This document shows positions 36,255 through 44,524 of a DNA stretch of 64,000 bases, piece after piece; within the stretch, counting starts at the first letter, position 1; every line of letters starts with the position of its first letter. Both the position numbers and the translations under genes were made by a program. This DNA comes from Pseudomonas sp. RIT-PI-S (GTDB lineage: Bacteria > Pseudomonadota > Gammaproteobacteria > Pseudomonadales > Pseudomonadaceae), in the NCBI RefSeq assembly GCF_025642975.1, contig NZ_JANZKJ010000004.1, forward strand, positions 186,001-250,000, written 5' to 3'. Below the pieces are notes generated by a model. That model saw only the letters and a program-made list of their open reading frames with translations. It had not been told where the DNA came from and made no database searches.

Positions 36255-37286
36255 ATGCTCAAGCATCTAAAACTCGGCGCGATTGCCCTGGGGATGATGG
36301 TCGCGGCCGATGCCATGGCCGCGGACCTGACTGTGGTGTCGTTCGGCGGTGCCAACAAGGCCGCCCAGGCCAAGGCGTTCTACGCGCCTTGGGAGGCAAA
36401 GGGGAATGGCAAGATCATCGCCGGCGAATACAACGGCGAAATGGCCAAGATCAAGGCTATGGTGGACACCAAGAGCGTGTCCTGGGACCTGGTTGAAGTC
36501 GAGTCTCCGGAGCTGTCACGAGGCTGCGATGAGGACATGTTCGAACCCCTTGACCCCAAACTCTTCGGCGATGCCGCGAACTATGTCAAAGGCGCTATTC
36601 AGCCCTGCGGCGTAGGCTTTTTCGTGTGGTCCACGGTGCTGGCGTATAACGCTGACAAGCTTAAGACCGCGCCCACCAGCTGGGCCGATTTCTGGGACGT
36701 CAAGCGTTTCCCGGGCAAGCGCGGCCTGCGCAAGGGCGCCAAGTACACCCTGGAATTCGCCCTGATGGCCGACGGCGTGGCACCCAAGGACGTGTACAAG
36801 GTGCTGGCTAGCAAGGACGGCCAGAGCCGAGCCTTCGCCAAGCTCGATGAGCTTAAGCCGTACATTCAGTGGTGGGAGGCTGGCGCCCAGCCGCCGCAAT
36901 ATCTAGCTTCCGGCGACGTGGTGATGAGTTCCGCTTACAACGGCCGGATCGCCGCGGTGCAGAAGGAGAGCAACTTGAAAGTGGTGTGGAACGGCGGCGT
37001 GTATGACTTCGATGCCTGGGCCATTCCGCGCGGTGCCAAGAACGCCGAGGCGGCTAAGGCCTTCATTGCCTTCTCGGTTCAACCTGAACAGCAGAAGGTG
37101 TACTCCGAGAACATCGCCTATGGCCCGGCGAACAGCAAGGCCGTACCGCTGCTGGACAAAGCCCTGCTGGTGGACATGCCCACCACGCCGGAAAACATCG
37201 CCAGCCAGGTGCAGATCGACGTGGGCTTCTGGGCCGACAACGGCGAGCAACTGGAACAGCGCTTCAACGCCTGGGCGGCTAAGTAA
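36255..37286 (+). CDS. Periplasmic binding protein of the polyamine-type ABC importer
   Basis: This 343-residue family 1 extracellular solute-binding protein has a clean signal peptide (residues 1-22, ending DAMA). It continues ADLTVVSFGGANKAAQAKAF. Blocks such as VEVESPELSRGCDEDMFEPL and YNADKLKTAPTSWADFWDV are typical of PotD-like proteins. GGAGG lies 8 bases before the ATG. It follows its ATPase by 47 bases, and a strong hairpin follows it before the permease genes, so it may be made in excess over the membrane parts. Confidence 0.9.
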   Translation: MLKHLKLGAIALGMMVAADAMAADLTVVSFGGANKAAQAKAFYAPWEAKGNGKIIAGEYNGEMAKIKAMVDTKSVSWDLVEVESPELSRGCDEDMFEPLDPKLFGDAANYVKGAIQPCGVGFFVWSTVLAYNADKLKTAPTSWADFWDVKRFPGKRGLRKGAKYTLEFALMADGVAPKDVYKVLASKDGQSRAFAKLDELKPYIQWWEAGAQPPQYLASGDVVMSSAYNGRIAAVQKESNLKVVWNGGVYDFDAWAIPRGAKNAEAAKAFIAFSVQPEQQKVYSENIAYGPANSKAVPLLDKALLVDMPTTPENIASQVQIDVGFWADNGEQLEQRFNAWAAK

Positions 37287-37303
37287 GCGCCTTGCGCCGA
37301 TAG

Positions 37304-37332
37304 GGCGCTCCCCTGCGGGAGCGCCATTTTTT
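37304..37332 (+). terminator. Intrinsic terminator/attenuator inside the ABC operon
   Basis: A perfect 9-bp stem GGCGCTCCC / GGGAGCGCC (37304-37312 and 37317-37325) with a CTGC loop is followed by ATTTTTT to 37332. It lies between the binding-protein gene and the first permease gene, 22 bases before the latter's start. Such a site would let only part of transcription continue into the permeases. Confidence 0.82.
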
Positions 37333-37353
37333 CAACCTGACGCGGAGTGCTAG

Positions 37354-38601
37354 ATGGCCCTTTCCGTTCCCCAGGCCGAGGCGCCCAGCCCCTCGTTGAA
37401 GCAGCGGCTGGCGCGCGCCGAGCGCTTGAATCGCTGGAAGGCCCAGGCGCTGATCGCGCCGCTGGTGGTGTTCTTGCTCGTCGTGTTCCTGCTGCCGATT
37501 GTCACCCTGTTGCAACGCAGCGTCGCTAACCCGGAAGTGGTCGGCAGTCTGCCGCGAACGGTGGAGGCGGTGCGCGCCTGGGACGGTAAAGGCCTGCCAG
37601 GCGAAGCCGCCTATCAAGCGTTAAGCCAGGACCTGGCCCAGGCCCGGGTCAACCAGCAACTGGGCGATTTGTCCAAGCGCCTGAACATGGAATCGGCCGG
37701 CTATCGCAGCCTGCTGATGAAGACCGCCAAGGCATTGCCCGCCGACGACATGCCAGGGCCCTACAAGCAGGCGCTCGAAGCCATCGACGAGCGCTGGGGC
37801 GACCCTGCCTATTGGCAGGTTATCCGCCGCAACACATCTGCCGTCACACCCTATTACTTGCTGGCGGCGCTGGATCATCGGATCGATGACCTCGGCGAGT
37901 TGGCGCCCGCCACACCGGACCAGGCGATCTACCTCGACATCTTCGGCCGTACCTTATGGATGGGCTTGGTCATCACCGGCATCTGCCTGCTGCTGGCCTA
38001 CCCGTTGGCGTACCTGCTCGCCAACCTGCCAGCCCGGCAGAGCAATTTGCTGATGATCCTGGTGCTGCTGCCGTTCTGGACGTCCATCCTGGTTCGGGTG
38101 GCGGCGTGGATCGTGTTGCTGCAGTCCGGCGGGCTGATCAACAGTGCGTTATTGGCCATGGGCATCATCGACAAGCCCCTGGAGTTGGTGTTCAACCGCA
38201 CTGGCGTCTACATCTCCATGGTGCACATCCTGCTGCCGTTCATGATCCTGCCGATTTACAGCGTCATGAAGGGCATTTCGCCCACTTACATGCGCGCGGC
38301 CATCTCCCTGGGCTGTCACCCGTTTGCGAGCTTCTGGCGGGTGTACTTCCCGCAGACCTGGGCGGGGGTAGGCGCCGGTTGCCTGTTGGTGTTCATCCTG
38401 GCCATCGGTTACTACATCACCCCGGCACTGCTGGGCAGCCCGAACGACCAGATGGTCAGCTACTTCGTTGCCTTCTACACCAACGTCAGCATCAACTGGG
38501 GCATGGCTACCGCACTGGGCGGGCTGCTGCTGCTCGCGACCGTGGTGCTGTACCTGATCTACAACCGGCTGGTGAGCGTCAGCCGCCTGCGTCTGAGTTA
38601 A
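37354..38601 (+). CDS. ABC importer permease 1 (PotB type) with large periplasmic insert
   Basis: The 415-residue permease has a first helix at about residues 30-52. A long hydrophilic segment of about 130 residues follows (up to DQAIYLDIFGR), and then the usual five-helix core with ABC signature YMRAAISLGCHPFASFWRVYFP. Standard PotB proteins are about 100-130 residues shorter, the difference being the periplasmic insert. The ATG at 37354 follows GGAG. It pairs with the next permease. Confidence 0.9.
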   Translation: MALSVPQAEAPSPSLKQRLARAERLNRWKAQALIAPLVVFLLVVFLLPIVTLLQRSVANPEVVGSLPRTVEAVRAWDGKGLPGEAAYQALSQDLAQARVNQQLGDLSKRLNMESAGYRSLLMKTAKALPADDMPGPYKQALEAIDERWGDPAYWQVIRRNTSAVTPYYLLAALDHRIDDLGELAPATPDQAIYLDIFGRTLWMGLVITGICLLLAYPLAYLLANLPARQSNLLMILVLLPFWTSILVRVAAWIVLLQSGGLINSALLAMGIIDKPLELVFNRTGVYISMVHILLPFMILPIYSVMKGISPTYMRAAISLGCHPFASFWRVYFPQTWAGVGAGCLLVFILAIGYYITPALLGSPNDQMVSYFVAFYTNVSINWGMATALGGLLLLATVVLYLIYNRLVSVSRLRLS

Positions 38602-38610
38602 GGAACCCCG

Positions 38611-39435
38611 ATGATCCATTCCTACCAGTCCCCAGTCGAACGCCTATGGTTCTATACCTTGCGGGTGTTGTGCGCCCTGGTGCTGCTGTTTTTGATCCTG
38701 CCGGTGCTGGTGATCGTGCCCCTGTCGTTCAACAGCGGCAGCTTTCTGGTGTACCCGCTGCAAGGCTTCTCGTTGCACTGGTATCAGGATTTTTTCGCCT
38801 CCGCCGAATGGATGCGCGCGCTGCGCAATAGCCTGGTAGTGGCGCCCGCGGCAACATTGTTGGCAATGGGCTTTGGCACGCTGGCGGCCATCGGCCTGGT
38901 ACGCGGAGAGTTCCCCGGTAAGCCTTTGGTAATGGCGCTGGTGATTTCTCCCATGGTGGTGCCGGTAGTGATCGTCGGCGTGGCCAGCTATCTGTTCTTC
39001 GCTCCACTGGGGTTGGGTAACAGCTACCTGTCGCTGATCCTGGTGCACGCTGTGCTGGGCGTGCCGTTCGTGATCATTACCGTGTCCGCTACGCTCCAGG
39101 GCTTTAACTACAACCTGGTGCGCGCAGCGGCGAACCTTGGTGCGTCCCCGTTGGTGGCGTTTCGCAGGGTAACCCTGCCGCTGATCGCGCCTGGTGTTAT
39201 CAGCGGCGCCTTGTTCGCCTTCGCCACCTCGTTCGACGAAGTCGTGGTCACGCTGTTCCTGGCAGGCCCGGAGCAGGCTACCTTGCCCCGGCAGATGTTC
39301 AGCGGCATCCGGGAAAACCTAAGCCCCACCATCGCTGCCGCCGCCACGCTGCTGATTGGCTTCTCGGTGGTGTTGTTGCTGGTGTTGGAATGGCTGCGCG
39401 GGCGCGGGGAGCGCTTGCGCACGAGCGCGCCATGA
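38611..39435 (+). CDS. ABC importer permease 2 (PotC type)
   Basis: The 274-residue protein has six predicted helices and the permease-ATPase coupling motif NLVRAAANLGASPLVAFRRVTLP (EAA loop). It starts at ATG 38611 after AAGGAA, 9 bases after the first permease. It is the last gene of the importer operon. A 13-bp inverted repeat follows it. Confidence 0.92.
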   Translation: MIHSYQSPVERLWFYTLRVLCALVLLFLILPVLVIVPLSFNSGSFLVYPLQGFSLHWYQDFFASAEWMRALRNSLVVAPAATLLAMGFGTLAAIGLVRGEFPGKPLVMALVISPMVVPVVIVGVASYLFFAPLGLGNSYLSLILVHAVLGVPFVIITVSATLQGFNYNLVRAAANLGASPLVAFRRVTLPLIAPGVISGALFAFATSFDEVVVTLFLAGPEQATLPRQMFSGIRENLSPTIAAAATLLIGFSVVLLLVLEWLRGRGERLRTSAP

Positions 39436-39452
39436 AGGCCTGGGCTGAGATT

Positions 39453-39510
39453 CCGGGTAGGCGCCAGGCTTTGCCTGTGCGGGCGCACGCGCAGCAGGGC
39501 GCCTACCCGG
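39453..39510. repeat. Large inverted repeat between convergent genes
   Basis: A perfect 13-bp inverted repeat CCGGGTAGGCGCC / GGCGCCTACCCGG occupies 39453-39465 and 39498-39510, with a 32-base centre that itself contains AGGC-TTT-GCCT. The end sequence GTAGGCGCC followed by a GGC..GCC pair resembles Pseudomonas REP elements arranged head to head. It lies between two convergent genes, where it could act as a bidirectional terminator or RNA-stabilising structure. There is no T-tract. Confidence 0.7.
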
Positions 39511-39520
39511 AGGGCAGTGG

Positions 39521-40804
39521 TCAGGCCAGCGCCGGCCGGCGTGCGTACCAGCCGTAGCTGGCGATCACTGCGTAGCACACCGCGGGCACTGCCAGGGCAA
39601 GGGCGAGGGTGCTGTGGTCGGCGGCAAGGCCGGTCAGCGGTGGCACCACGGCGCCGCCCACGATGGCGCAGCAGATCAGCCCGGAGCCTTCCGCGGCGCG
39701 CTTGCCAAGGCCTTCACAGGCCAGCGCGAAAATGGTCGGGAACATCACGGAGTTGAACAGGCCGATGGCCAGGATCGACCAACCGGCGACGGCGCCGTGG
39801 CTGTTGGCGGCGCTGGCGATCAGCACGATCGCCATCAGGGCCGCGCAGGCCAGTACCTTGCCGGGCGCGAAGGCGCGCAACAGGCCCGCGCCGATGAAGC
39901 GGCCGATCATCGCGCCGCCCCAGTAGTACGCCACGTGCTTGCCCGCCAGTTCGGCGCCGAAGCCGAAGGTCGACTCCTGCATCAGGAAGTTGGTCAGCAG
40001 GCTGCCGATCGCCACCTCAGCGCCCACGTAGCAGAATATGCAGGCAGCGCCGAAAGCGAAGCGCGGTTGCTTGAGCAGGTTCAGGGCGGTCAGCGGGTTA
40101 GCGCCTTCACTGGCGCCCGAGCTTGGCAGCTGCTTGCGTTGCTGCCACACCAACAGCGCGACCGCCACCAGCGCCACGGCGATGCCGGCGTAGGTATTGC
40201 TGATCACTTTGGCTTCCTCGGCGAGGAATGCGGCCAATGCCGAGCCAGACAACGTGGCCGGGTCCACCTGGCTGAGCGAGCCGAGAATCAGCATCGCACC
40301 CAGGTAAGGCGCGACCGTGGTGCCGAGCGAGTTGAATGCCTGGGCAAAGGTCACCCGACTGTGGGCGGTTTGCTTGGCCCCCAACAGTGAGATCAGCGGG
40401 TTAGCGACCACCTGCACCACCGTCACGCCGATGGCCAGCACGAACAGCGCCACCAGGAACGCGGCGAACAACCCCACCAACGCGGCTGGAATGAACAGCA
40501 CACAGCCCACCGCCATGGTCAGCAGGCCGAATGCCGCGGCACGCATGTAGCCAACCCGGGTAATCAGCAGCGCGGCCGGGATAGAGGCGATGGCGTAAGC
40601 CAGGAAGAAAGACGATTGCACCAGCATTGCCTCGGCATAGCTGAGGCTGAACAGGCTTTTGAGCTTGGGGATGAGGATGTCATTGAGGCTGGTGATGCCG
40701 CCAAAAATGAAAAACAGCGCGAAAACGAACAGGCTTAACCGCTGGACGTTGGCGATGCCTGGTGAGGTCTGTTCCGGTGATACTGCAACGGTGCTATCCG
40801 TCAT
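39521..40804 (-). CDS. FucP/GluP-type sugar-proton symporter (MFS)
   Basis: This MFS protein of about 427 residues has twelve helices. It matches the fucose/glucose/galactose permease group: FALFFIFGGITSLNDILIPK, FAQAFNSLGTTVAPYLGA and AYYWGGAMIGRFIGAGL are characteristic. I chose the ATG at 40804 (AGGA about 10 bases upstream); an ATG at 40831 would add nine residues. It should import a hexose or fucose with protons. No catabolic genes adjoin it, but a galactose dehydrogenase lies 20 kb downstream. Confidence 0.88.
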   Translation of the reverse strand: MTDSTVAVSPEQTSPGIANVQRLSLFVFALFFIFGGITSLNDILIPKLKSLFSLSYAEAMLVQSSFFLAYAIASIPAALLITRVGYMRAAAFGLLTMAVGCVLFIPAALVGLFAAFLVALFVLAIGVTVVQVVANPLISLLGAKQTAHSRVTFAQAFNSLGTTVAPYLGAMLILGSLSQVDPATLSGSALAAFLAEEAKVISNTYAGIAVALVAVALLVWQQRKQLPSSGASEGANPLTALNLLKQPRFAFGAACIFCYVGAEVAIGSLLTNFLMQESTFGFGAELAGKHVAYYWGGAMIGRFIGAGLLRAFAPGKVLACAALMAIVLIASAANSHGAVAGWSILAIGLFNSVMFPTIFALACEGLGKRAAEGSGLICCAIVGGAVVPPLTGLAADHSTLALALAVPAVCYAVIASYGWYARRPALA

Positions 40805-41115
40805 AACCGCGGTCCTGTTTTTGTCATGCAATAGGTCAGTTTTCGATTCGACGCCCTCCAGTGCCTGGCACCGAGCCCTCGCTTAGCGATGGCTGGAGCG
40901 TCTTGAGATGAACTGAAACCAGCGAAGCGGGAAAGTTCAGGCATGGCCGGCTGCGACGCGCTTTGGAATGCGGCTTTCGGCCGAGCGGCAGGAGCCGGCA
41001 GCGGGCACGGGCTACCAGGGGGCGAATTCGCGGCGGGGTTATAACAGCCGACCCAAGGCGGGTCAAATGAACGAGGGGGAGGGCACGAGGGTTGCTCGGA
41101 GGGCGTTTGCGCAGA
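40805..41115. other. Intergenic stretch, no gene seen
   Basis: This spacer lies upstream of the sugar symporter. It contains no convincing reading frame or RNA structure. It presumably holds the symporter promoter, but I see no clear -35/-10 pair. Confidence 0.45.
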
Positions 41116-41134
41116 AGGGCGGCTAGGCCGCCCT
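41116..41134 (-). terminator. Hairpin downstream of the KGG gene
   Basis: An 8-bp perfect stem AGGGCGGC / GCCGCCCT with a 3-base loop lies 17 bases after the stop of the small stress-protein gene. It lacks a convincing T-tract on the reverse strand, so termination there is likely but not certain. Confidence 0.45.
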
Positions 41135-41150
41135 CCGTGCGTATGCGGGG

Positions 41151-41330
41151 TTAGCTCTTACGGTTGCTGCCGCTGGAGCCGCCTTTGCGGCTGGAGTCGG
41201 AGCTTTTGCTGTTGCTTTGGTTCGTATTGCCGCTGGAGGCTTGTCCGCCCTTCCTGCCCGCCTCGGAGGCTTTCTCACGATCGTTTGCAAAGTTGCCAGA
41301 GTTGCCAGAGCCTTTTTGGGTGTTAGCCAT
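41151..41330 (-). CDS. KGG-motif stress-induced small protein
   Basis: The reverse strand encodes a 59-residue, highly polar protein: MANTQKGSGNSGNFANDREK, then ASEAGRKGGQASSG and a Ser/Asn-rich tail ending SRKGGSSGSNRKS. The KGG pairs and the ASEAGRKGGQAS block are the hallmark of the KGG/GsiB-like stress-induced family, which is intrinsically disordered. AGGAG stands about 7 bases before the ATG at 41330. Such proteins are typically induced in stationary phase or by desiccation; that regulation is inferred, not visible. Confidence 0.9.
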   Translation of the reverse strand: MANTQKGSGNSGNFANDREKASEAGRKGGQASSGNTNQSNSKSSDSSRKGGSSGSNRKS

Positions 41331-41661
41331 GATGCACTCCTAGTCTTTAGTTCGGATGCCCCACAAGCGGGACATAACTTCTGACCAACTAAGCGGGGGT
41401 GTTTGTTCCGCTGCTATTTTAATGCCCGATGAGCGGTATATATACCTAGGTTATTGTTTTATAGCCATTTATTTCACAAAACGATTTTGTTCGGCGGCGT
41501 TTTGCGTACCAACTAATGCAGGGCGATAATGTTATCGCGGCATGTTATTGAAGTGCCGTTTCGCTTATTGCCGTTTCGTTAATGCCAGCGCAACGCTGTT
41601 CTTTCGCATAGGCAGTGCCAGCGTTTACGCACTTCAGCCAATGCCCGGTGCTTTGCCGGCC
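41331..41661. other. AT-rich intergenic stretch
   Basis: This region is clearly more AT-rich than the surroundings (for example TATATATACCTAGGTTATTG near 41440). It presumably carries the promoter of the KGG gene on the reverse strand. Short open frames here are not protein-like. I see no RNA gene. Confidence 0.5.
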
Positions 41662-41689
41662 AAAAAAAAAGCCCGCCGAAGCGGCGGGC
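41662..41689 (-). terminator. Intrinsic terminator of the PfpI-family gene
   Basis: On the reverse strand an 8-bp GC stem with a 3-base loop (GCCCGCCGCTTCGGCGGGC, 41689-41671) is followed by nine Ts (41670-41662). It lies 21 bases after the stop of the PfpI/DJ-1 gene, as a textbook intrinsic terminator. Confidence 0.93.
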
Positions 41690-41710
41690 AACAGGGATGC
41701 GGTTGCAAGC

Positions 41711-42274
41711 TCAGGCGGTTTGCAGTGCCTGGCTGATGGCCTGGTTGAAGGCTGGCAGGTCTTTCGGCGTCCGGGAGGTGATCAGCGTCCAGCCATTTGC
41801 GCCGCAATTGAACACTTCGGTGTCCTGCCAGCCCGCAGCCTTGGCATTGAGCAGGTCGGTGCGCACGCTCGGGTAAGAGGTCAGCGTCTTGCCCTCGACC
41901 ACGCCAGCATCGATCAGCACCCAGGGCCCGTGGCAGATCGCCGCAATGGGCTTGCCGGCGTCGGCGAAGGCCTTGACCAGCCGCTGGGCGTCGGCGTCCT
42001 GACGCAGCGTATCGGCGTTCACCGTGCCGCCGGGGATCACCAGCACATCGAAGCCAGCGGCGTCGAGCCCGGCCAGTTTGCCGTTGGATTCAACCGTACG
42101 GTCCTTCTCCGTGTCTTGGAGGAAGGTCTGGGTGGTGCCACCTTCGATGGAGGCGTGGGTCACAGTGGCGCCTTCGCCACTCAGGGCTTCCAGAGGCTTG
42201 AGCAGTTCATCGCGCTCGATGCCGGTGTTGGAGGTGATGATCAGCACCTTCTTGCCTTGCAAACGGTCACTCAT
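41711..42274 (-). CDS. PfpI/DJ-1 family glutamine-amidotransferase-like protein
   Basis: The 187-residue protein has the nucleophile elbow AAICHGPW with Cys114 and neighbouring His115, and an N-terminal Glu (TGIERDEL). This is the Cys-Glu arrangement of the PfpI/YajL class. The family includes proteases, deglycases and stress proteins, so the exact activity is open. It is cytoplasmic and a single-gene unit, with a strong terminator and no neighbours in operon. The KGG stress gene is next on the same strand. Confidence 0.92.
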   Translation of the reverse strand: MSDRLQGKKVLIITSNTGIERDELLKPLEALSGEGATVTHASIEGGTTQTFLQDTEKDRTVESNGKLAGLDAAGFDVLVIPGGTVNADTLRQDADAQRLVKAFADAGKPIAAICHGPWVLIDAGVVEGKTLTSYPSVRTDLLNAKAAGWQDTEVFNCGANGWTLITSRTPKDLPAFNQAISQALQTA

Positions 42275-42354
42275 GATGGCTCCTTCTAAGCGGTTTCGAC
42301 CAAGGCCCTTGATTGGGCGACATGATTCTGGGAGCCAAAGCGCGCCGGCAAAGT

Positions 42355-42489
42355 TCAGTGAAGTTGCCGGATCGCACTGGGCGGCACCACCGTGGTACCC
42401 GGTTGTTCGGCCCGGGCCCAGGAGGTCAGCGCGATCAGCACCAGAAGGAAAGCCACAGCGACAGTAGAGACGGGATCGATTCTGCTCAT
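42355..42489 (-). CDS. Small single-pass membrane protein (44 residues)
   Basis: From an ATG at 42489 the reverse strand encodes 44 residues with one strong hydrophobic helix (VSTVAVAFLLVLIALTSWA), then a short polar tail ending PPSAIRQLH. AGGTAA lies about 8 bases before the start. The hydrophobic segment ends in a signal-peptidase-like SWARA site, so it could instead be a tiny exported peptide. I know no family for it. Confidence 0.45.
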   Translation of the reverse strand: MSRIDPVSTVAVAFLLVLIALTSWARAEQPGTTVVPPSAIRQLH

Positions 42490-42587
42490 GGCAGTTACCT
42501 GCGTGTTCTGCGGGGGGGAAAACTCTACACCCGCTACCGGTAAAAGGTCTGTAAAGGGGAGTAAAGGTCGGCGATACGAGGCGCCGT

Positions 42588-43331
42588 TCATCCGCTGTCT
42601 TCCAGCGAGGCCAGCAGTACGCGCATGCGCTTCCAGTGCGAGCCTTCCCAGTACAGCCGTTGGCATTGCCCGCATGTCATGAACCGCTGCTGTTGCTCGC
42701 GCACGCGCGGGGGCAGGCGCTCGAGCACCTGCTCACGGGCCACCTCGTACAGGGCCGCGTTGCAGTTCAGGCACAGGCTGAAGGGGTGCGCGCTGGGGCG
42801 CAGGTCCAGGCGGTCGTACAGCTCGCGCAGCTGCGCCACCGGCTTGAGCGTGTGCACGTAACAGCCGTGGGTCACCGCGCGGTGCTTGAGCAGGTCGCGG
42901 TCCCGGGTCAGCAGGATGCGCGCTTCTCGCCGGGCCATGGCCGCCAGTGCCGGGTCGGCGCAGGCATTGTCGAACAGGGTATCGAAGCCCGCCATCCGCA
43001 GCAGCCGCGCCAGGCCGCCCAGGTGAGCGTCCGCGACGAAACGCGGGATGCCCGCCGGAAATTGATGCAGCCGGCTGATGGGGCTGATGTCCAGGCGCTC
43101 GAATTTGGGGTACACGGCGACCCGGTCTTCGCCTTCGAGCCGCTGGTCTAGCCCCACGGATTGGCCATTGACCAGCAGCAGCGCTACCTCAGTATGCGGC
43201 ACGCCCAAGGCCTCGATCATGTGCCGGGTGGTCGCCCGCGGCGGGCAGGCGCAAGCGAACGCACGGCCCCGCCGCTGGCTGGGCAGGAAGCCTTCGAGGT
43301 TGGCGTAGAAGCGGAAGGTGACGGTAGCCAT
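42588..43331 (-). CDS. Mut7-C RNase-domain protein with ubiquitin-like N-terminus
   Basis: The 247-residue protein has an N-terminal ubiquitin/MoaD-like fold (TVTFRFYANLEGFLP to DRVAVYPKFERLDIS, about residues 3-85). A Mut7-C domain follows (PRFVADAHLGGLARLLRMAG, REARILLTRDRDLL). It ends with a zinc ribbon (SLCLNCNAAL, TCGQCQRLYW). Mut7-C is a PIN-like nuclease fold predicted to cut RNA. The ATG at 43331 gives the family N-terminus; the frame upstream is not protein-like. It is divergent from RNase Z, 80 bases away. Confidence 0.88.
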   Translation of the reverse strand: MATVTFRFYANLEGFLPSQRRGRAFACACPPRATTRHMIEALGVPHTEVALLLVNGQSVGLDQRLEGEDRVAVYPKFERLDISPISRLHQFPAGIPRFVADAHLGGLARLLRMAGFDTLFDNACADPALAAMARREARILLTRDRDLLKHRAVTHGCYVHTLKPVAQLRELYDRLDLRPSAHPFSLCLNCNAALYEVAREQVLERLPPRVREQQQRFMTCGQCQRLYWEGSHWKRMRVLLASLEDSG

Positions 43332-43411
43332 GCCCTCACTATAGCCGCTGGTGCGCTCGACCCCGGGGCGGCGATGCCATACTGCGCCCTTTGACCTTTG
43401 GAGCGATGCCC

Positions 43412-44380
43412 ATGGAGCTGCTGTTTCTAGGCACGTCGTCTGGAACCCCGACCCGAGCACGCAATGTCAGCGGCCTGGCCTTGTTGGCGGGGCAGGGCAA
43501 AGGGTGGTACCTGATCGACTGCGGCGAGGGGAGCCAGCATCGCTTGCTGCGAACCACGCTGTCGCTGCATGGGCTGGCGGGCATCTTCATCACCCATGTG
43601 CACGGCGACCACTGCTACGGGTTGCCTGGCTTGTTGGCCAGCGCAGGCCTGCAGGGCCGCACGGCGCCGTTGGATATCATCGCGCCGGCGGGCATCGAGC
43701 GTTGGTTGCTGACCACCCTGGAGCTGACCCACACCACGCTGCCCTACACGCTGCGGTTCCATGCCACCGAGGCCCTGGCGCAGGGGGGGCTGTGGGGCGA
43801 CGGCAGGATGACGGTGAGCGCCACCGCACTGAGCCACCGGGTGCCTTCCTACGCCTACCGCTTCGACGCCACCGCCGCGCAGCCGCGGCTGGACTTCGCC
43901 CGGCTCGAACGCGACGGCGTCGAGCGCGGCCCCGCCTGGGGCGCGTTGGTGCGCGGGGAGGACGTGCAACAAGGGGAACGGCTATTGCGCAGCGCCGACT
44001 ACGTGCGCCATGACACCCCCGCGCAGTGCATCGTGGTGGGCGGCGACAACAGCCAGCCGGACCTCCTGATGCAGGCCTGCCAGGGCGCGCAGGTGCTGGT
44101 GCACGAAGCCACCTACACCGCCGCGGTCGCCGAAGGCAAGGCCCACCACGGGCACAGCAGCGCAGCGGCAGTGGCCGAGTTCGCCGCGGTCGCCGGCTTG
44201 CCGAACCTGGTATTGACCCACTTCAGCCCGCGTTACCAGGCGACACCCCAGCGCGGGTTGTCCATCGAGGACCTGCGCAGCGAGGCTGCGGCGCGTTATG
44301 CCGGGCATCTGGTACTGGCGGCGGATTTCGATCATTTCCGCTTGACCCGTGAGGGGTTATTGGTACGCGCTGCCGACTAG
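43412..44380 (+). CDS. rnz: Ribonuclease Z (tRNA 3' processing)
   Basis: This 322-residue metallo-beta-lactamase-fold enzyme removes 3' trailers from tRNA precursors. The zinc motif THVHGDHC (His62, His64, Asp66, His67), LSHRVPSYAYRF and THFSPRY are characteristic. I selected ATG 43412, 8 bases after GGAG; ATG 43406 is only 2 bases from it. It is a single gene with its own promoter region, divergent from the Mut7-C nuclease. Confidence 0.93.
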   Translation: MELLFLGTSSGTPTRARNVSGLALLAGQGKGWYLIDCGEGSQHRLLRTTLSLHGLAGIFITHVHGDHCYGLPGLLASAGLQGRTAPLDIIAPAGIERWLLTTLELTHTTLPYTLRFHATEALAQGGLWGDGRMTVSATALSHRVPSYAYRFDATAAQPRLDFARLERDGVERGPAWGALVRGEDVQQGERLLRSADYVRHDTPAQCIVVGGDNSQPDLLMQACQGAQVLVHEATYTAAVAEGKAHHGHSSAAAVAEFAAVAGLPNLVLTHFSPRYQATPQRGLSIEDLRSEAAARYAGHLVLAADFDHFRLTREGLLVRAAD

Positions 44381-44470
44381 GCCCTGTACGAAAGGCGGCG
44401 AGCGAAGGCCAGGGCCTTGCACGCTCCCCGAATGCCCCGTCGACCTTGAGGATCCGACGTGCGGGTTTGC

Positions 44471-44509
44471 GTCTGCAGACGAATAAGCGTTAGATATGAG
44501 TCTACAGAT
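44471..44509 (+). promoter_or_regulatory. Paired palindromes upstream of the RES toxin-antitoxin operon
   Basis: GTCTGCAGAC (44471-44480, a perfect palindrome) and GTCTACAGAT (44500-44509, one base pair off) lie 29 bases apart, just before the antitoxin start at 44525. A TAGATAT between them could be a -10 element. Two similar sites flanking a promoter are what an autoregulating Xre/MbcA-type antitoxin would need. The binding itself is inferred. Confidence 0.6.
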
Positions 44510-44524
44510 TAAAGAGGTTCGTTC

